Source: Clostridiaceae bacterium 14S0207 (GTDB taxonomy: Bacteria; Bacillota; Clostridia; Clostridiales; Clostridiaceae). Taken from it: a stretch of 64,000 nt of DNA. A program made the translations under genes and the position numbers. Under the pieces are notes generated by a model, which was given only the letters and a program-made list of their open reading frames with translations, did no database searches and was not told the origin of the DNA. Of the stretch, positions 47,701-56,472 are shown piece after piece; within the stretch, counting starts at the first letter, position 1; each line of letters starts with the position of its first letter. The stretch spans positions 1,364,001-1,428,000 of the forward strand of contig CP026600.1 of NCBI GenBank assembly GCA_003288255.1, read 5' to 3'.

Positions 47701-48449
47701 AGGGATACTCAGAGGAAGAAGCTAAAGAATTAAGTTGTGCAAGACTTTTTGGACCTTCAGAAGGGGAATATGGTACAAGCGTAACAAGTTTAATAGAAAC
47801 TAAAAATTGGACTAGTGAAAATGATATAGGAGCTTCTTACGTAGATAGTTTAAATCATGTTTATACTAATAACTTTAGAGGAAAACCAGCTAAAAAGTTA
47901 TTTAACCAAAATTTATCTGTTGTAGATATAGTATCTCAAATTAGGAGTAATCATGAATATGAAATTACAGATTTAGACCATTATTATGAATTCTTTGGAG
48001 GACTTTCAAAGTCGGTAGAAATGTCTAAGGGAAAGAAAGCGTCCATGTATATAACAGATACTACAGGAGAAAATATTCTAACAGAAAGTGTAGAAAAATC
48101 TATTAATAGAGGGGTAAGAACTAGACTTTTAAATCCTAAATGGATAGAAGGACTTTTAGAACATGATTATCATGCAGGTTCAGAAATAAATAAAAGATTT
48201 GAAAATATTTTAGGATTATCTGCAACCACAAATAGTGTGGAGCAATGGGTATATAATGATATGTTTGATACCTATGTTACAAATGAAGGTTTAAAGGAAA
48301 AGCTTAAGGAAAACAATAGTTGGGCCTATATGGAAATGCTTAATTTTATGATGGAATACGAAAAAAGAGGATATTGGAAAGCTAATAAAGAGCAATTACA
48401 GAAACTAAAAAGCGAAATATTAGATTTAGAAGGAAGTTTAGAAGAATAA
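44709..48449 (+). CDS. CobN/ChlH-type large metallochelatase subunit 3, with Met-rich segment
   Basis: This is the third CobN/ChlH paralogue, 1246 residues. Core motifs are WGKAPGEIMSLN, GLQPCRGIHENPEKLYHD, LPHHQYLAFYNY, HIGTHGTIEFLKGKE (His582), LKRPRIDVVVNICGFFRDMFPNL and FGPSEGEYGTSV. An unusual segment at residues 100-149 holds 12 methionines (MESMM, MQKMMKMMDM), which is a candidate soft-metal binding arm or amphipathic helix. The other two large subunits lack it. AAAAGGAGGG precedes the ATG after a 93-base gap. It probably uses the same ChlI/ChlD-like motor downstream. Metal and ring are unknown. Confidence 0.92.
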   Translation: MKITVITISNVSLNYLIKVHEDINKVDSTVLELKLYNGKDRLSKEQGEKFSLDVKNSDIVLIDLMGAPIENYSLVEKVCKEATCNVVPIGDRSSALQKSMKLGRLNMESMMKKNSSKSPKKANMQKMMKMMDMSEKLGSMLPIGILKDMKNLSYIGKYWTNSSLEDFRNLIYLLLRDYGNTKNFPKPHEPIEIKNITFYDFKNEERYMTFKKFKDNVEFNSIKPTILFLFSGYNYPTDTISQVKKIYCSFKEKFNIVPLAFPSSALRNNEELNDYIDSIDIKIELIINFLPFRLGAGPMGGNADKALKLLRKSNVPLLHPIFMGRKTIEQWENSLSGFNTSEFLVSVMLPELDGATNIIPVGGLKIKEKNKKYGLEISDLTLIEERVLKLREISVNLIKLRRKKNNEKRVAIICYDYPPGEANLFGGAFLDTFKSLENIIETLKKEGYNVNSLKSKVLKETFIEKGIVNSPKWKSEQCEKNCIKYDAKKYEKFLNSLCHKEKINKQWGKAPGEIMSLNKDFLIPGIINGNIFIGLQPCRGIHENPEKLYHDKELLPHHQYLAFYNYLKEEFKADVILHIGTHGTIEFLKGKECGMSGKCFPDILTGAIPHLYLYYVGNPSEAMIAKRRSLATLVSYMPPMFTESELYGEYTNIENLFHKYYECERLNPALCKDIEKEIRSLSEKNNLKYDSLDEIERELYRMKNSLIPKGLHVFGDAYSNEEAFNYVKHILSFNRPSGKSLTSLLAKLKNKNYEELLNKNKVLELQSIKDEMEQVLKTYIEENHLKLSEDIGNIEIINEIENELKKAKKIYKSVLNCYEFKGFLKGLSGEYMESKLAGDIIRSPEVMPSGYNLHQFDPFSIPSPFAFNRGVHIAENTIENYNKQNNTYPESIAAVLWGLETSRTGGETLGQILRYIGVRFKTNTREFKNKFEIIPLTELKRPRIDVVVNICGFFRDMFPNLMEELTRLFVEISNLDEDENMNYVKKHTYILYKDLLKEGYSEEEAKELSCARLFGPSEGEYGTSVTSLIETKNWTSENDIGASYVDSLNHVYTNNFRGKPAKKLFNQNLSVVDIVSQIRSNHEYEITDLDHYYEFFGGLSKSVEMSKGKKASMYITDTTGENILTESVEKSINRGVRTRLLNPKWIEGLLEHDYHAGSEINKRFENILGLSATTNSVEQWVYNDMFDTYVTNEGLKEKLKENNSWAYMEMLNFMMEYEKRGYWKANKEQLQKLKSEILDLEGSLEE

Positions 48450-48543
48450 GAAAGATATTTGAAGAAAAGTAAAAAGTATTCGATTAATTATTATATGTAG
48501 TATTTAGATTTACTATAAAAATATAAAATTAGGTTGAATATAT

Positions 48544-49740
48544 ATGAATAAATTTTTGGAAGATTTTAAAAGTACTAAGGTTCTTAATACAGAAGATTTC
48601 TTAAGAATAAAAAAATACATAGATAATAAATTTAGTTCTTTAGATAATAAGGCAAAGGCTGATATTCTATGTACAACAATTCATCAAATCTTGGATAAGT
48701 TTATTATAGGTGAGGATTCCAATCTTGATTCTAAGGTTAAACAGGAGGTATTAAGAACTAATATTTTTGGTGGACAGCCTACTACTTATTTGTATGATGT
48801 TTTAATTACATATCTAAAACAATGTGACTTTAATAAAAGTAATACTATAGAAAGGTTAATTTCTTGGATAAAGAAATATTCAAAGACTAGTATAAATGAA
48901 GAATCTTTTATTACTTTTTTATATGAAGAGAGATATATAAATGAAACACAAAGGGAAAAGCTAGTTCAGGAACTTGTAATAGTACAGGATAAAAGTGAAA
49001 TAGTTAAAGGAGAAGATCATAAAGATAATCTAACCTTTAAAGATGTTGAAGAAAAACATCAAAATGATGAAATTGCAGTTACCACTATTAAAAAACAGAA
49101 CTTAATAGAATCAAAAACCATTATTAATAAAAATAATAAGAAAAAACACTATATAGTTACATCAATAGGGATTATAGTGATTTTGATTCCAAGTTTATAC
49201 TTAGGAGTTAAATTAATAAATAGGAAAAATATAAATGAAATGAGTTTGATTAATAATGAAGAAACTAAAGAGGTTTCTACTGTTTTAGGCTCTAAGCTTA
49301 AAGGTAAAACTTTTAATCCAAATGTGCCTGAATATATGAAATATAAAGAAATAGATAAGGAAAAATTACGGGGATATTTAAAGACTAGAAATTCCTTATT
49401 ATTAGAAGAACCTTATTTTTCATCTATAATTTGTTCTGCCAAGGAATTTAATTTAAATCCTATAGTTCTTTTTTCTATAACGGGACAAGAACAAGGATTT
49501 GTACCTAAAGATCAAACTGAGGCTAAAAAAATAGCCAATAATCCTTTTAATGTTTTTCATAGTTGGCAAGAATACAATACAGATATTAAAGATTCTTCTG
49601 AAATAGCAGCCAGAACTGTATTTAATATATGTAGAGAGATGCCTAAGGATGAAAATGTATTTAAATGGATAAATAATACTTATGCAGAAGATAAAAATTG
49701 GCACAAAGGTGTAGAAAGCTTTTTTAAACTTCTTAATTAA
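48544..49740 (+). CDS. Single-pass membrane protein with lysozyme-like C-terminal domain
   Basis: This 398-residue protein has a predicted cytosolic N-terminal helical region (about 1-195) and one transmembrane helix (HYIVTSIGIIVILIPSLYLGV, near 200-222). The C-terminal domain (FSSIICSAKEFNLNPIVLFSITGQEQG to NPFNVFHSW) resembles glucosaminidase or transglycosylase lysozyme-like folds, with Glu in GQEQG as a candidate acid. It lies between cobN3 and the AAA+ genes on the same strand with 94- and 64-base gaps. Why a wall-facing protein sits in a chelatase operon is unclear. It could open peptidoglycan for, or anchor, a trans-envelope complex. Confidence 0.65.
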   Translation: MNKFLEDFKSTKVLNTEDFLRIKKYIDNKFSSLDNKAKADILCTTIHQILDKFIIGEDSNLDSKVKQEVLRTNIFGGQPTTYLYDVLITYLKQCDFNKSNTIERLISWIKKYSKTSINEESFITFLYEERYINETQREKLVQELVIVQDKSEIVKGEDHKDNLTFKDVEEKHQNDEIAVTTIKKQNLIESKTIINKNNKKKHYIVTSIGIIVILIPSLYLGVKLINRKNINEMSLINNEETKEVSTVLGSKLKGKTFNPNVPEYMKYKEIDKEKLRGYLKTRNSLLLEEPYFSSIICSAKEFNLNPIVLFSITGQEQGFVPKDQTEAKKIANNPFNVFHSWQEYNTDIKDSSEIAARTVFNICREMPKDENVFKWINNTYAEDKNWHKGVESFFKLLN

Positions 49741-49804
49741 ACATTAAACAGATTTTATGACTTTAATAATTCAAAATGAAGTTACACATTTGGGGGAATA
49801 AATA

Positions 49805-50845
49805 ATGAAAAATATAAGAAGTGTATATCCATTTACAGCTATAGTTGGACAAGAAGCTATGAAAAAAGCATTAATTCTTAATGTTATAAATCCATCATTG
49901 GGAGGGGTTTTAATTAAAGGAGAAAAGGGAACTGCAAAATCTACAGCTGTACGTGCTATAGCTAAACTTTTACCAGAAAGAGCAGAGGTAAAGGGGTGTA
50001 AATTTGGTTGCAATAGCGAAGATAAAAGTTTAATGTGTGATCAATGTAAAGAAAAACTTCAAAATAATGATAAGCTTGAAACTGAAATGAGAAAAATGAA
50101 GGTAATAGATCTTCCTGTAAGTGCTACAGAAGATAGAGTTGTGGGTACTTTAGATATTGAATATGCTATAAAAAATGGTAAGAAAAAGTTTGAGCCAGGA
50201 ATTTTAGCAGATGCTAATAGGAATATTTTATATGTGGACGAAATTAATCTTTTGGACGATCATATAGTAGATGTATTGTTAGACTCTGCAGCTATGGGAG
50301 TAAATACTATAGAAAGAGAAGGAGTTTCTTTTTCACATCCTGCAAGGTTTATATTAGTTGGGACTATGAATCCAGAAGAAGGAGATTTGCGTCCTCAACT
50401 TTTAGATAGATTTGGAATGGTTGTTGATGTTATAGGAGAGCATGAAGTAGAAAAAAGAGTAGAGGTAATAAAAAGAAGAATTAATTATGAAAAGGATCCA
50501 GAAAATTTTATAAAAGAATTTGAGCCAGAGCAAAAAGAATTAAGAAATAAAATTGCAAAGGCTAAAGAGATTTTAAAGGATGTAACTTATGATGATTATA
50601 TATTAGAAATAGCTGCAACCATTAGTATTGAAATGGATGTAGATGGACATAGAGCAGATATAAGTATGATTAAAACAGCAATGACCATAGCTGCTTTTAA
50701 TGGAAGAACTTTAGTTACAAAAGAAGATATGTTAGAAGCTGCTAAGTTTGTAATTCCTCATAGAATGAGAAAGAAACCTTTTGAAGAAGGATATATGGAT
50801 ATTTCTAAAATTGAAGAAATTATAAATGGAAATAAAGAAAACTAA
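49805..50845 (+). CDS. ChlI/BchI-type AAA+ chelatase subunit
   Basis: This 346-residue AAA+ ATPase of the Mg-chelatase I family has Walker [10 protein letters not shown] (39-47), Walker [14 protein letters not shown] and sensor motif [20 protein letters not shown] four-Cys insertion, C65-x3-C69-x8-C78-x2-C81, probably binds zinc and is seen in many non-photosynthetic ChlI proteins. TTGGGGGAA precedes the ATG. It is followed 22 bases later by the D-like partner. With the CobN-type proteins upstream it forms a potential class I chelatase whose motor is shared by three large subunits. Confidence 0.93.
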   Translation: MKNIRSVYPFTAIVGQEAMKKALILNVINPSLGGVLIKGEKGTAKSTAVRAIAKLLPERAEVKGCKFGCNSEDKSLMCDQCKEKLQNNDKLETEMRKMKVIDLPVSATEDRVVGTLDIEYAIKNGKKKFEPGILADANRNILYVDEINLLDDHIVDVLLDSAAMGVNTIEREGVSFSHPARFILVGTMNPEEGDLRPQLLDRFGMVVDVIGEHEVEKRVEVIKRRINYEKDPENFIKEFEPEQKELRNKIAKAKEILKDVTYDDYILEIAATISIEMDVDGHRADISMIKTAMTIAAFNGRTLVTKEDMLEAAKFVIPHRMRKKPFEEGYMDISKIEEIINGNKEN

Positions 50846-50867
50846 AATAGATTGGAGAGTTTTCTAA

Positions 50868-52817
50868 ATGAATAGAAATTATGTTTATCCTTTTGTAGCA
50901 GTTATAGGACAAGAGGATGTTAAAAAAGCACTTATATTAAATCTTATTAATCCATTAATAGGTGGAGTTTTAATAACTGGAGAAAAAGGAACAGCTAAAT
51001 CAACTTTAGTTAGAGGATTAGAAAAGTTAGAGGATTCTATAAAAGTTATTGATCTTCCACTAAATATAACGGAAGATAGACTTTTAGGAACTATTGATAT
51101 AGAAAAAGCTATTTCACAAGGGGAAAAAACCTTTGAAGGTGGAATTTTAGAAAAAGCTAATGGTAATATTTTATATGTGGATGAAATTAATCTTTTAAGT
51201 AAGCATATAGTAAATTGTTTATTGGAAGTAGCATCATCAGGGATAAATAGAATAGAGAGAGAGGGCATTTCCTATATTCATGAATCTAGATTTGTATTAG
51301 TTGGGACTATGAATCCAGAAGAAGGACAACTTCCAACTCAATTATTAGACAGATTTGGCTTATATGTTTCTGTTAAAAGTAGCAAAAATATTTTTGAAAG
51401 AAAAGAAATAATAAAAAGAAGAATTAAATATGAGGAAAATTCAATAAAGTTTATAGAGGAGTTTAAAGAAGAAACTTACATTCTCTATAATAAAATTAAA
51501 AATGCTAAAAACACCTTTGAAAAAGTTAAAGTTTCAGAGGAGATTTTAAAATTAGCAGCAGAAATTTCAGAAGAAGCTCATTGTGAAGGGCATAGGGCAG
51601 AACTTGTAATAATAGAAACATCAAAAGCAATAGCAGCCTTGGATAATCGAATAAATGTAACAGCACAAGATGTAAAAGAAGCGGCTAAATTTGCATTACC
51701 TCATAGAATGAGAGATTTTAAGGAACAGCAAAATGATATAAATAATAATGAACCTCAGGAAAACACAGAAGAAGAAAATAAGGAAGAATGTGAAAATCAA
51801 GAAGAGAATCAGGAGAATGAAAGTAATGAATCTCAGGAAAATACAGAAAAAGAAGATGAGATTTCTCCTAAAACTGAACAAGAGGAAGAAAATGAATTAG
51901 ACAGTGAAAATGAAGAAAAGTTAGATGAAAATCATCCTAAAGATAATCCTGATATAAAAGAAACCATAGATGACATAGGAGAAATGTTTAAAGTTAAAAC
52001 TCTACATATTGAACCTATGGATAGAAAGAAAAGAAATGGTACAGGAAAAAGGGCAAGGACTAAAACTAATTTAATTCAAGGAAGATATGTAAGATATACT
52101 TTTGTTAAAGATAAGGTGAGAGACTTGGCTTTTGATGCTACTTTAAGGGCAGCAGCAATTCATCAAAAGGGAAGAGATAAAAATGGACTTGCTATATGCA
52201 TAAATAAAAGTGACTTTAGAGAAAAGGTAAGAGAAAAACGTACAGGAAGTACCATATTATTTGTAGTAGATGCTAGTGGATCTATGGGTGCTAAAAAAAG
52301 AATGAAGGCAGTTAAAGGTGCCATTATATCTCTTCTTACAGATGCCTATGAAAAAAGGGATAAGGTAGGAATGATTGCTTTTAGAAAAGATACAGCAGAA
52401 GAATTACTTCCAATTACTAGAAGTGTAGAACTTGCAGAAAAAAGCTTAAAATCTCTTCCAACAGGAGGAAAGACCCCATTATCAATGGGACTGAATAAGG
52501 CCTATGAAGTTTTAAAATTAGCAAAGAAAAAAGATCCTGAAATAGTTCCTGTTATAGTACTTGTATCTGATGGAAGAACTAATGTAGCATTAAATCATAA
52601 GGAAGATCCTTTTGAGGAAGCTATTAAAATAGGTAAACAAATTGAAAATGATAAAATTCAAACTATAGTTGTAGATACAGAACAAGACTTTATAAAATTA
52701 GAATTAGCAAAAGAATTGGCAGAAGTTATGAATTCACAGTATTATAAGTTGGAGGACTTAAAAGGAAAAGAAATTGCTTCAGCTATAATTGCTTCAGCTA
52801 TAAGAGAAAGGATATAA
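50868..52817 (+). CDS. ChlD/BchD-type AAA+ plus VWA chelatase subunit
   Basis: This 649-residue protein has an N-terminal AAA+ module (Walker [10 protein letters not shown], Walker [11 protein letters not shown]), a very acidic Glu/Asn-rich linker (about residues 287-370), and a C-terminal von Willebrand A domain. The MIDAS motif is D468-x-S470-x-S472 (VVDASGSMG), with [10 protein letters not shown] downstream. The AAA+ motifs look intact, whereas many D subunits have degenerate ones. The Cys insertion of the neighbouring I subunit is absent. It ends the operon, followed by a strong terminator. Confidence 0.92.
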   Translation: MNRNYVYPFVAVIGQEDVKKALILNLINPLIGGVLITGEKGTAKSTLVRGLEKLEDSIKVIDLPLNITEDRLLGTIDIEKAISQGEKTFEGGILEKANGNILYVDEINLLSKHIVNCLLEVASSGINRIEREGISYIHESRFVLVGTMNPEEGQLPTQLLDRFGLYVSVKSSKNIFERKEIIKRRIKYEENSIKFIEEFKEETYILYNKIKNAKNTFEKVKVSEEILKLAAEISEEAHCEGHRAELVIIETSKAIAALDNRINVTAQDVKEAAKFALPHRMRDFKEQQNDINNNEPQENTEEENKEECENQEENQENESNESQENTEKEDEISPKTEQEEENELDSENEEKLDENHPKDNPDIKETIDDIGEMFKVKTLHIEPMDRKKRNGTGKRARTKTNLIQGRYVRYTFVKDKVRDLAFDATLRAAAIHQKGRDKNGLAICINKSDFREKVREKRTGSTILFVVDASGSMGAKKRMKAVKGAIISLLTDAYEKRDKVGMIAFRKDTAEELLPITRSVELAEKSLKSLPTGGKTPLSMGLNKAYEVLKLAKKKDPEIVPVIVLVSDGRTNVALNHKEDPFEEAIKIGKQIENDKIQTIVVDTEQDFIKLELAKELAEVMNSQYYKLEDLKGKEIASAIIASAIRERI

Positions 52818-52904
52818 AATTTAATAGAGATATTTGAAATAAATAATATATGATAGATTTGAACATTAATACTATATTAAAACATAGTATTATATTTAAA
52901 TATA

Positions 52905-52947
52905 AGAGTAAGGTAAGTGTTATAAAACTTACCTTACTCTATTTTTA
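52905..52947 (+). terminator. Terminator of the corrinoid/chelatase operon
   Basis: A perfect 14-bp stem, AGAGTAAGGTAAGT (52905-52918) with ACTTACCTTACTCT (52927-52940), is followed by ATTTTTAT. Confidence 0.88.
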
Positions 52948-53044
52948 TATCCATAATATTTTAAAACAAAGTCATAAATTAAATAATTGTGTCACAAAAT
53001 GTAAAATTACAGAATAGAATATAGAGTAATGAAAAAATGGTTAA

Positions 53045-53086
53045 ATACTAAAAAAGTATATTCTTTGTACAATATTTTTTTAGTAT
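53045..53086. other. Inverted repeat upstream of the C3 gene
   Basis: ATACTAAAAAA (53045-53055) is complementary to TTTTTTAGTAT (53076-53086). It lies 135 bases before the toxin start and may be an operator or a weak reverse-strand terminator. The rest of the 403-base gap is AT-rich without a gene. Confidence 0.4.
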
Positions 53087-53220
53087 ACATAAAAAAATAA
53101 ACTCCTATTAAAATATTACAAATTATTATAAAAGTTTACTTAAAAGATAAAGGGGGGATAAGGTTCTGTATAAATTTTATAACTAAAGAAAAAAATTAAT
53201 AAACAAATAGGAGGAGTTTT

Positions 53221-53973
53221 ATGAATAAATTAACAGAAAGAGTTCTTTGTGTAGGTGTGTCAGGATTAATATTGTTTTCAGTAGCGGCTTTAGTTCAAGG
53301 CACTAAAAAATGTTATGCCAATCCTGTAAGAAATAGAGCAGCTTCTCGTGTGAAACCTTATGCGGATTCTTTTAAGGAATTTACTAATATTGATGAAGCA
53401 AGGGCATGGGGAGATAAGCAATTTGCAAAATATAAATTAAGTAGTTCTGAAAAGAATGCGTTAACAATTTATACTAGAAATGCTGCTAGAATAAATGGTC
53501 CTTTAAGAGCAAATCAAGGAAATACCAATGGATTACCTGCAGATATAAGAAAAGAAGTTGAACAAATAGATAAATCTTTCACTAAAATGCAAACTCCTGA
53601 AAATATTATTCTTTTTAGAGGAGATGATCCTGGATATTTAGGACCGGATTTTGAAAATACTATTCTTAATAGAGATGGAACAATTAATAAAGCTGTTTTT
53701 GAACAAGTTAAACTAAGATTCAAGGGAAAAGATAGAAAAGAATATGGATATATTAGCACTTCTTTAGTAAATGGTTCAGCATTTGCAGGTAGACCAATTA
53801 TAACAAAATTTAAGGTTTTAGACGGTTCAAAAGCAGGATATATTGAACCTATTAGTACCTTTAAAGGTCAACTTGAAGTGTTGCTTCCTAGAAGTAGCAC
53901 CTACACTATAAGTGATATGCAAATAGCTCCTAATAATAAACAAATTATAATTACAGCATTATTAAAAAGATAA
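53221..53973 (+). CDS. C3-type mono-ADP-ribosyltransferase (Rho-inactivating exoenzyme)
   Basis: C3 exoenzymes transfer ADP-ribose from NAD+ to Asn41 of RhoA/B/C. The protein has 250 residues: a signal peptide (cleavage probably after CYA, residue 33), then a single ADP-ribosyltransferase domain. Diagnostic motifs are ENIILFRGDDPGYLG, the S179-T180-S181 motif (YGYISTS) and the ARTT-loop Q217-x-E219 (FKGQLEVLLP). Gln two residues before the catalytic Glu marks asparagine-modifying C3 enzymes. No translocation or binding component is nearby, as usual for C3. AGGAGG precedes the ATG. From memory it looks closest to C3lim. It sits between chromosomal-type genes with no phage genes visible. Confidence 0.96.
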   Translation: MNKLTERVLCVGVSGLILFSVAALVQGTKKCYANPVRNRAASRVKPYADSFKEFTNIDEARAWGDKQFAKYKLSSSEKNALTIYTRNAARINGPLRANQGNTNGLPADIRKEVEQIDKSFTKMQTPENIILFRGDDPGYLGPDFENTILNRDGTINKAVFEQVKLRFKGKDRKEYGYISTSLVNGSAFAGRPIITKFKVLDGSKAGYIEPISTFKGQLEVLLPRSSTYTISDMQIAPNNKQIIITALLKR

Positions 53974-53995
53974 AGATATTATAAAATTAGCTTCA

Positions 53996-54024
53996 AAAAG
54001 GTGCTTTTAAAGCACCTTTTTTTA
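53996..54024. terminator. Bidirectional terminator between the C3 gene and the deacetylase gene
   Basis: AAAAAGGTGCTTT pairs with AAAGCACCTTTTT, with T-runs on both strands; it serves the convergent genes on either side. Confidence 0.9.
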
Positions 54025-54948
54025 GTCTATACTTAAGTTAACTTTTACAGTATTCATACCATTATCAGAATAAACACCTATTCTTTTTATGGAGTAGATA
54101 CCTTGTTTTTTGTTTCCAAACCTTCCACCAGTAGCAAAACCTAGAGTGTATCCAGCATCTTTTGCTGCTATAATAGTATCTTTATTATATTTACCACAAG
54201 GATAAGCTATACAATTAACTTTTTTATTTAAAAGTTTTTCTAACATTATTTTAGAATCACGTAAATTTTTTAGTTGCATTTCATAAGGATACATTTGTAA
54301 TTCTTCATGGTTTGTAGTATGACTTTGAATATCTATACCATTTCTATCTAATTCTTTAAGCTGTTCAGAAGTCATATAATCCTTATTTTTATCAATATTA
54401 TCTGTAACAACAAATATAGTAGCATTTATACCATATTTTTTTAATATAGGGTATGCAGTGGTATAATTATCAGCATAACCATCATCAAGAGTTATAACTA
54501 CTGATTTTCTAGGTATAGGTTTATTATTCTGTAAAAAATCATATAATTGAGTAAGAGTAAGGGTAGTATAACCTTGATCCTTAATATATTTCATTTGTTC
54601 TTCAAATTTTTCTTTTGGCATTCTTAAACCGTTATTTTTTTCATAAGCAATAGAATGATACATAAAAATGCAAACACCTTCGTTGTTATATTTTAAAGGT
54701 GCATTTTTAGGAAAAATTTCCTTTAACTTATGTACGGGAGTAGTATTTTTCTTTATAATAGTAGGTTTATTTGGTTTACTTTGTTTTTCCATAATCTTAT
54801 TAGGTTCTTTAGAAACCTCTTTCTTAAGCACCTGTTTTGTACCGTTCTCATTATTATCAATTTCTTTATTAGATTTTTTATTGCAACCACTTATATTCAA
54901 TAAAAATACACACAAAAGTATAATAAAAAATCCTTTTACAAATTTCAT
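54022..54948 (-). CDS. Polysaccharide deacetylase (NodB domain) lipoprotein
   Basis: This 308-residue lipoprotein has lipobox NISGC near residue 22, followed by a Lys/Asn/Pro-rich spacer. The NodB homology domain contains VCIFMYHS, the metal-site motif TLDDGYADN, SHTTNHEEL with two His ligands, and AYPCGKYN. It probably removes N-acetyl groups from peptidoglycan or another surface glycan, which increases lysozyme resistance in some Gram-positives. AGGTGA lies upstream of the ATG on the minus strand. It is monocistronic and convergent with the C3 gene. Confidence 0.9.
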   Translation of the reverse strand: MKFVKGFFIILLCVFLLNISGCNKKSNKEIDNNENGTKQVLKKEVSKEPNKIMEKQSKPNKPTIIKKNTTPVHKLKEIFPKNAPLKYNNEGVCIFMYHSIAYEKNNGLRMPKEKFEEQMKYIKDQGYTTLTLTQLYDFLQNNKPIPRKSVVITLDDGYADNYTTAYPILKKYGINATIFVVTDNIDKNKDYMTSEQLKELDRNGIDIQSHTTNHEELQMYPYEMQLKNLRDSKIMLEKLLNKKVNCIAYPCGKYNKDTIIAAKDAGYTLGFATGGRFGNKKQGIYSIKRIGVYSDNGMNTVKVNLSID

Positions 54949-55032
54949 ATATTTATCACCTCATATTTGCTTAGTTACTATTTTTAAATAAGTTCATGAA
55001 TTATTTAAATATTATACCCACTTATAATATTT

Positions 55033-55503
55033 TTAGTAAAAATTTTCAATATGATCTACTAATTTCCTGTTTTCATATACAAATTTTGCAGAAAAAAAGT
55101 TTCTTTTTTCTAAAATCCATTTTAAAAATATTAGATCTCCCTCCCAGGTAGGCATTTCCAAGACTTTTTCTTTATCGACCCATTTAAGAATACCTTCAGT
55201 ACAATCTATTAAATCTCCTGTAAAATTATCTGCAGTATATAAAAAAACGTACCAATCTTCATTATCTTTAAATTTAGGAAATGTCATAACTCCCCTTAAA
55301 AAAGGAGCCTTTATAATAAGGCCTGTTTCTTCTTTAACTTCCCTAATTATACATTCTTCAGGTGATTCACCTTGCTCTATTTTTCCTCCTACCCCAATCC
55401 ATTTTCCTTCATGTACATCATGTTCTTTTTTGATCCTATGTAAAAGTAAAATTTTATTATCTTTCTCTATATAGCATAAAGTACCTAACTTCAAATCATT
55501 CAT
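55033..55503 (-). CDS. Nudix hydrolase (8-oxo-dGTP diphosphatase-like)
   Basis: This 156-residue Nudix protein has the complete box GGKIEQGESPEECIIREVKEETGL. The N-terminal LGTLCYIEKDNKILLLHRIKKEHDVHEGKW and the late WVDKEKVLEMPTWEGD resemble Gram-positive MutT/YtkD-type 8-oxo-(d)GTP hydrolases. The substrate is not certain. GGGAGATGA surrounds the start. It is a separate transcription unit between the deacetylase and a divergent operon. Confidence 0.87.
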   Translation of the reverse strand: MNDLKLGTLCYIEKDNKILLLHRIKKEHDVHEGKWIGVGGKIEQGESPEECIIREVKEETGLIIKAPFLRGVMTFPKFKDNEDWYVFLYTADNFTGDLIDCTEGILKWVDKEKVLEMPTWEGDLIFLKWILEKRNFFSAKFVYENRKLVDHIENFY

Positions 55504-55638
55504 CTCCCTATAAAAATTAGTTATATTAATTATATCTAACTTTTATTACAAAAACTATTATTTTTTTACTATATTTTTCAGACTATTTCAAAAATTAAAT
55601 GTTATAATAGAATTATATAAGATGTGAGGTGACATATT

Positions 55639-56472
55639 ATGTTATATGTATTTACAGCTATGTATTGTGAAGCAAAGTCTATTATAGATAAGCTTAATTT
55701 GAAAAAGGATAATTCTATTAAAAAATTTCAGGTATTTAAAAAAGATAATGTTGTACTTACTATAACTGGAATAGGAAATGTATACGCTTTTTCAGCTACT
55801 TCCTATATTGCAGGTAAATTTAATATTTCAGAATATGATACTTTTATCAATATAGGAATATGTGGAACTGTAAATAAAAATGTTTCTAGGGGAGACCTTA
55901 TTATAGGTAATAAAGTTATAGATAGCTTATCACGTAAATGCTTTTATCCAGATATGATTAAATCACATGATTTTCTAGAGGGAAGTATAGAGAGTTTTAT
56001 AAAAGTAGTTAATGAAAAAGAATTAAAGAATGTAAAGGGTGAATATATAGATATGGAAGCTGCATTCTTTTTTCAAGCAGCCAATATATTTCTACCACCC
56101 CATAAAATTTACTGTATAAAAGTAGTATCAGACTATTTAGATGGAGAGTTTTTAACTAAGGACAAGGTATTTGAGTTAATTTCTTATAATGTAAACAAGC
56201 TATTAAATTTTTTTGTTGAATTAAATAATTTTTATAAAAAGCCTAAAAGTATCCTTTCAGAGAAAGATAAAAATTTAATAGATTCTATAAGTTGTAAATT
56301 AAAATTATCTACTTCAATGAAAGAAGAACTTATAAAATTATTTAAGGGATATAAAATAAGAAATAAGAAGATAGATATAGAATTAACTTCATTTTATGAT
56401 ATAGAATGTAAATCTAAATATGAAGGGAAGAAGTATTTTGGAGAAATTAGTGAAAAACTTAAATCTATATAA
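55639..56472 (+). CDS. Nucleoside phosphorylase/MTA-SAH nucleosidase-like protein
   Basis: This 277-residue protein's first 200 residues resemble the nucleoside phosphorylase superfamily (Pfs-like): AMYCEAKSIIDKL, TGIGNVYAFSATSYI, INIGICGTVNKNVSRGDLIIG and YIDMEAAFFFQAA with the ribose-binding Glu. The C-terminal 75 residues are a helical extension. The usual Pfs catalytic Asp region reads VVSDYLDGEF. AGGTGACAT precedes the ATG. It overlaps the downstream SPL-like gene. A role in clearing a SAM-derived nucleoside (5'-deoxyadenosine) from the neighbouring radical SAM enzyme is plausible but inferred. Confidence 0.78.
   Translation: MLYVFTAMYCEAKSIIDKLNLKKDNSIKKFQVFKKDNVVLTITGIGNVYAFSATSYIAGKFNISEYDTFINIGICGTVNKNVSRGDLIIGNKVIDSLSRKCFYPDMIKSHDFLEGSIESFIKVVNEKELKNVKGEYIDMEAAFFFQAANIFLPPHKIYCIKVVSDYLDGEFLTKDKVFELISYNVNKLLNFFVELNNFYKKPKSILSEKDKNLIDSISCKLKLSTSMKEELIKLFKGYKIRNKKIDIELTSFYDIECKSKYEGKKYFGEISEKLKSI

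Noticed and set aside
53140..53220. Leader peptide in front of the C3 gene after AAAGGGGGGATAAGG
   Set aside because: The ribosome-binding-like sequence is not followed by ATG, GTG or TTG in a usable frame.
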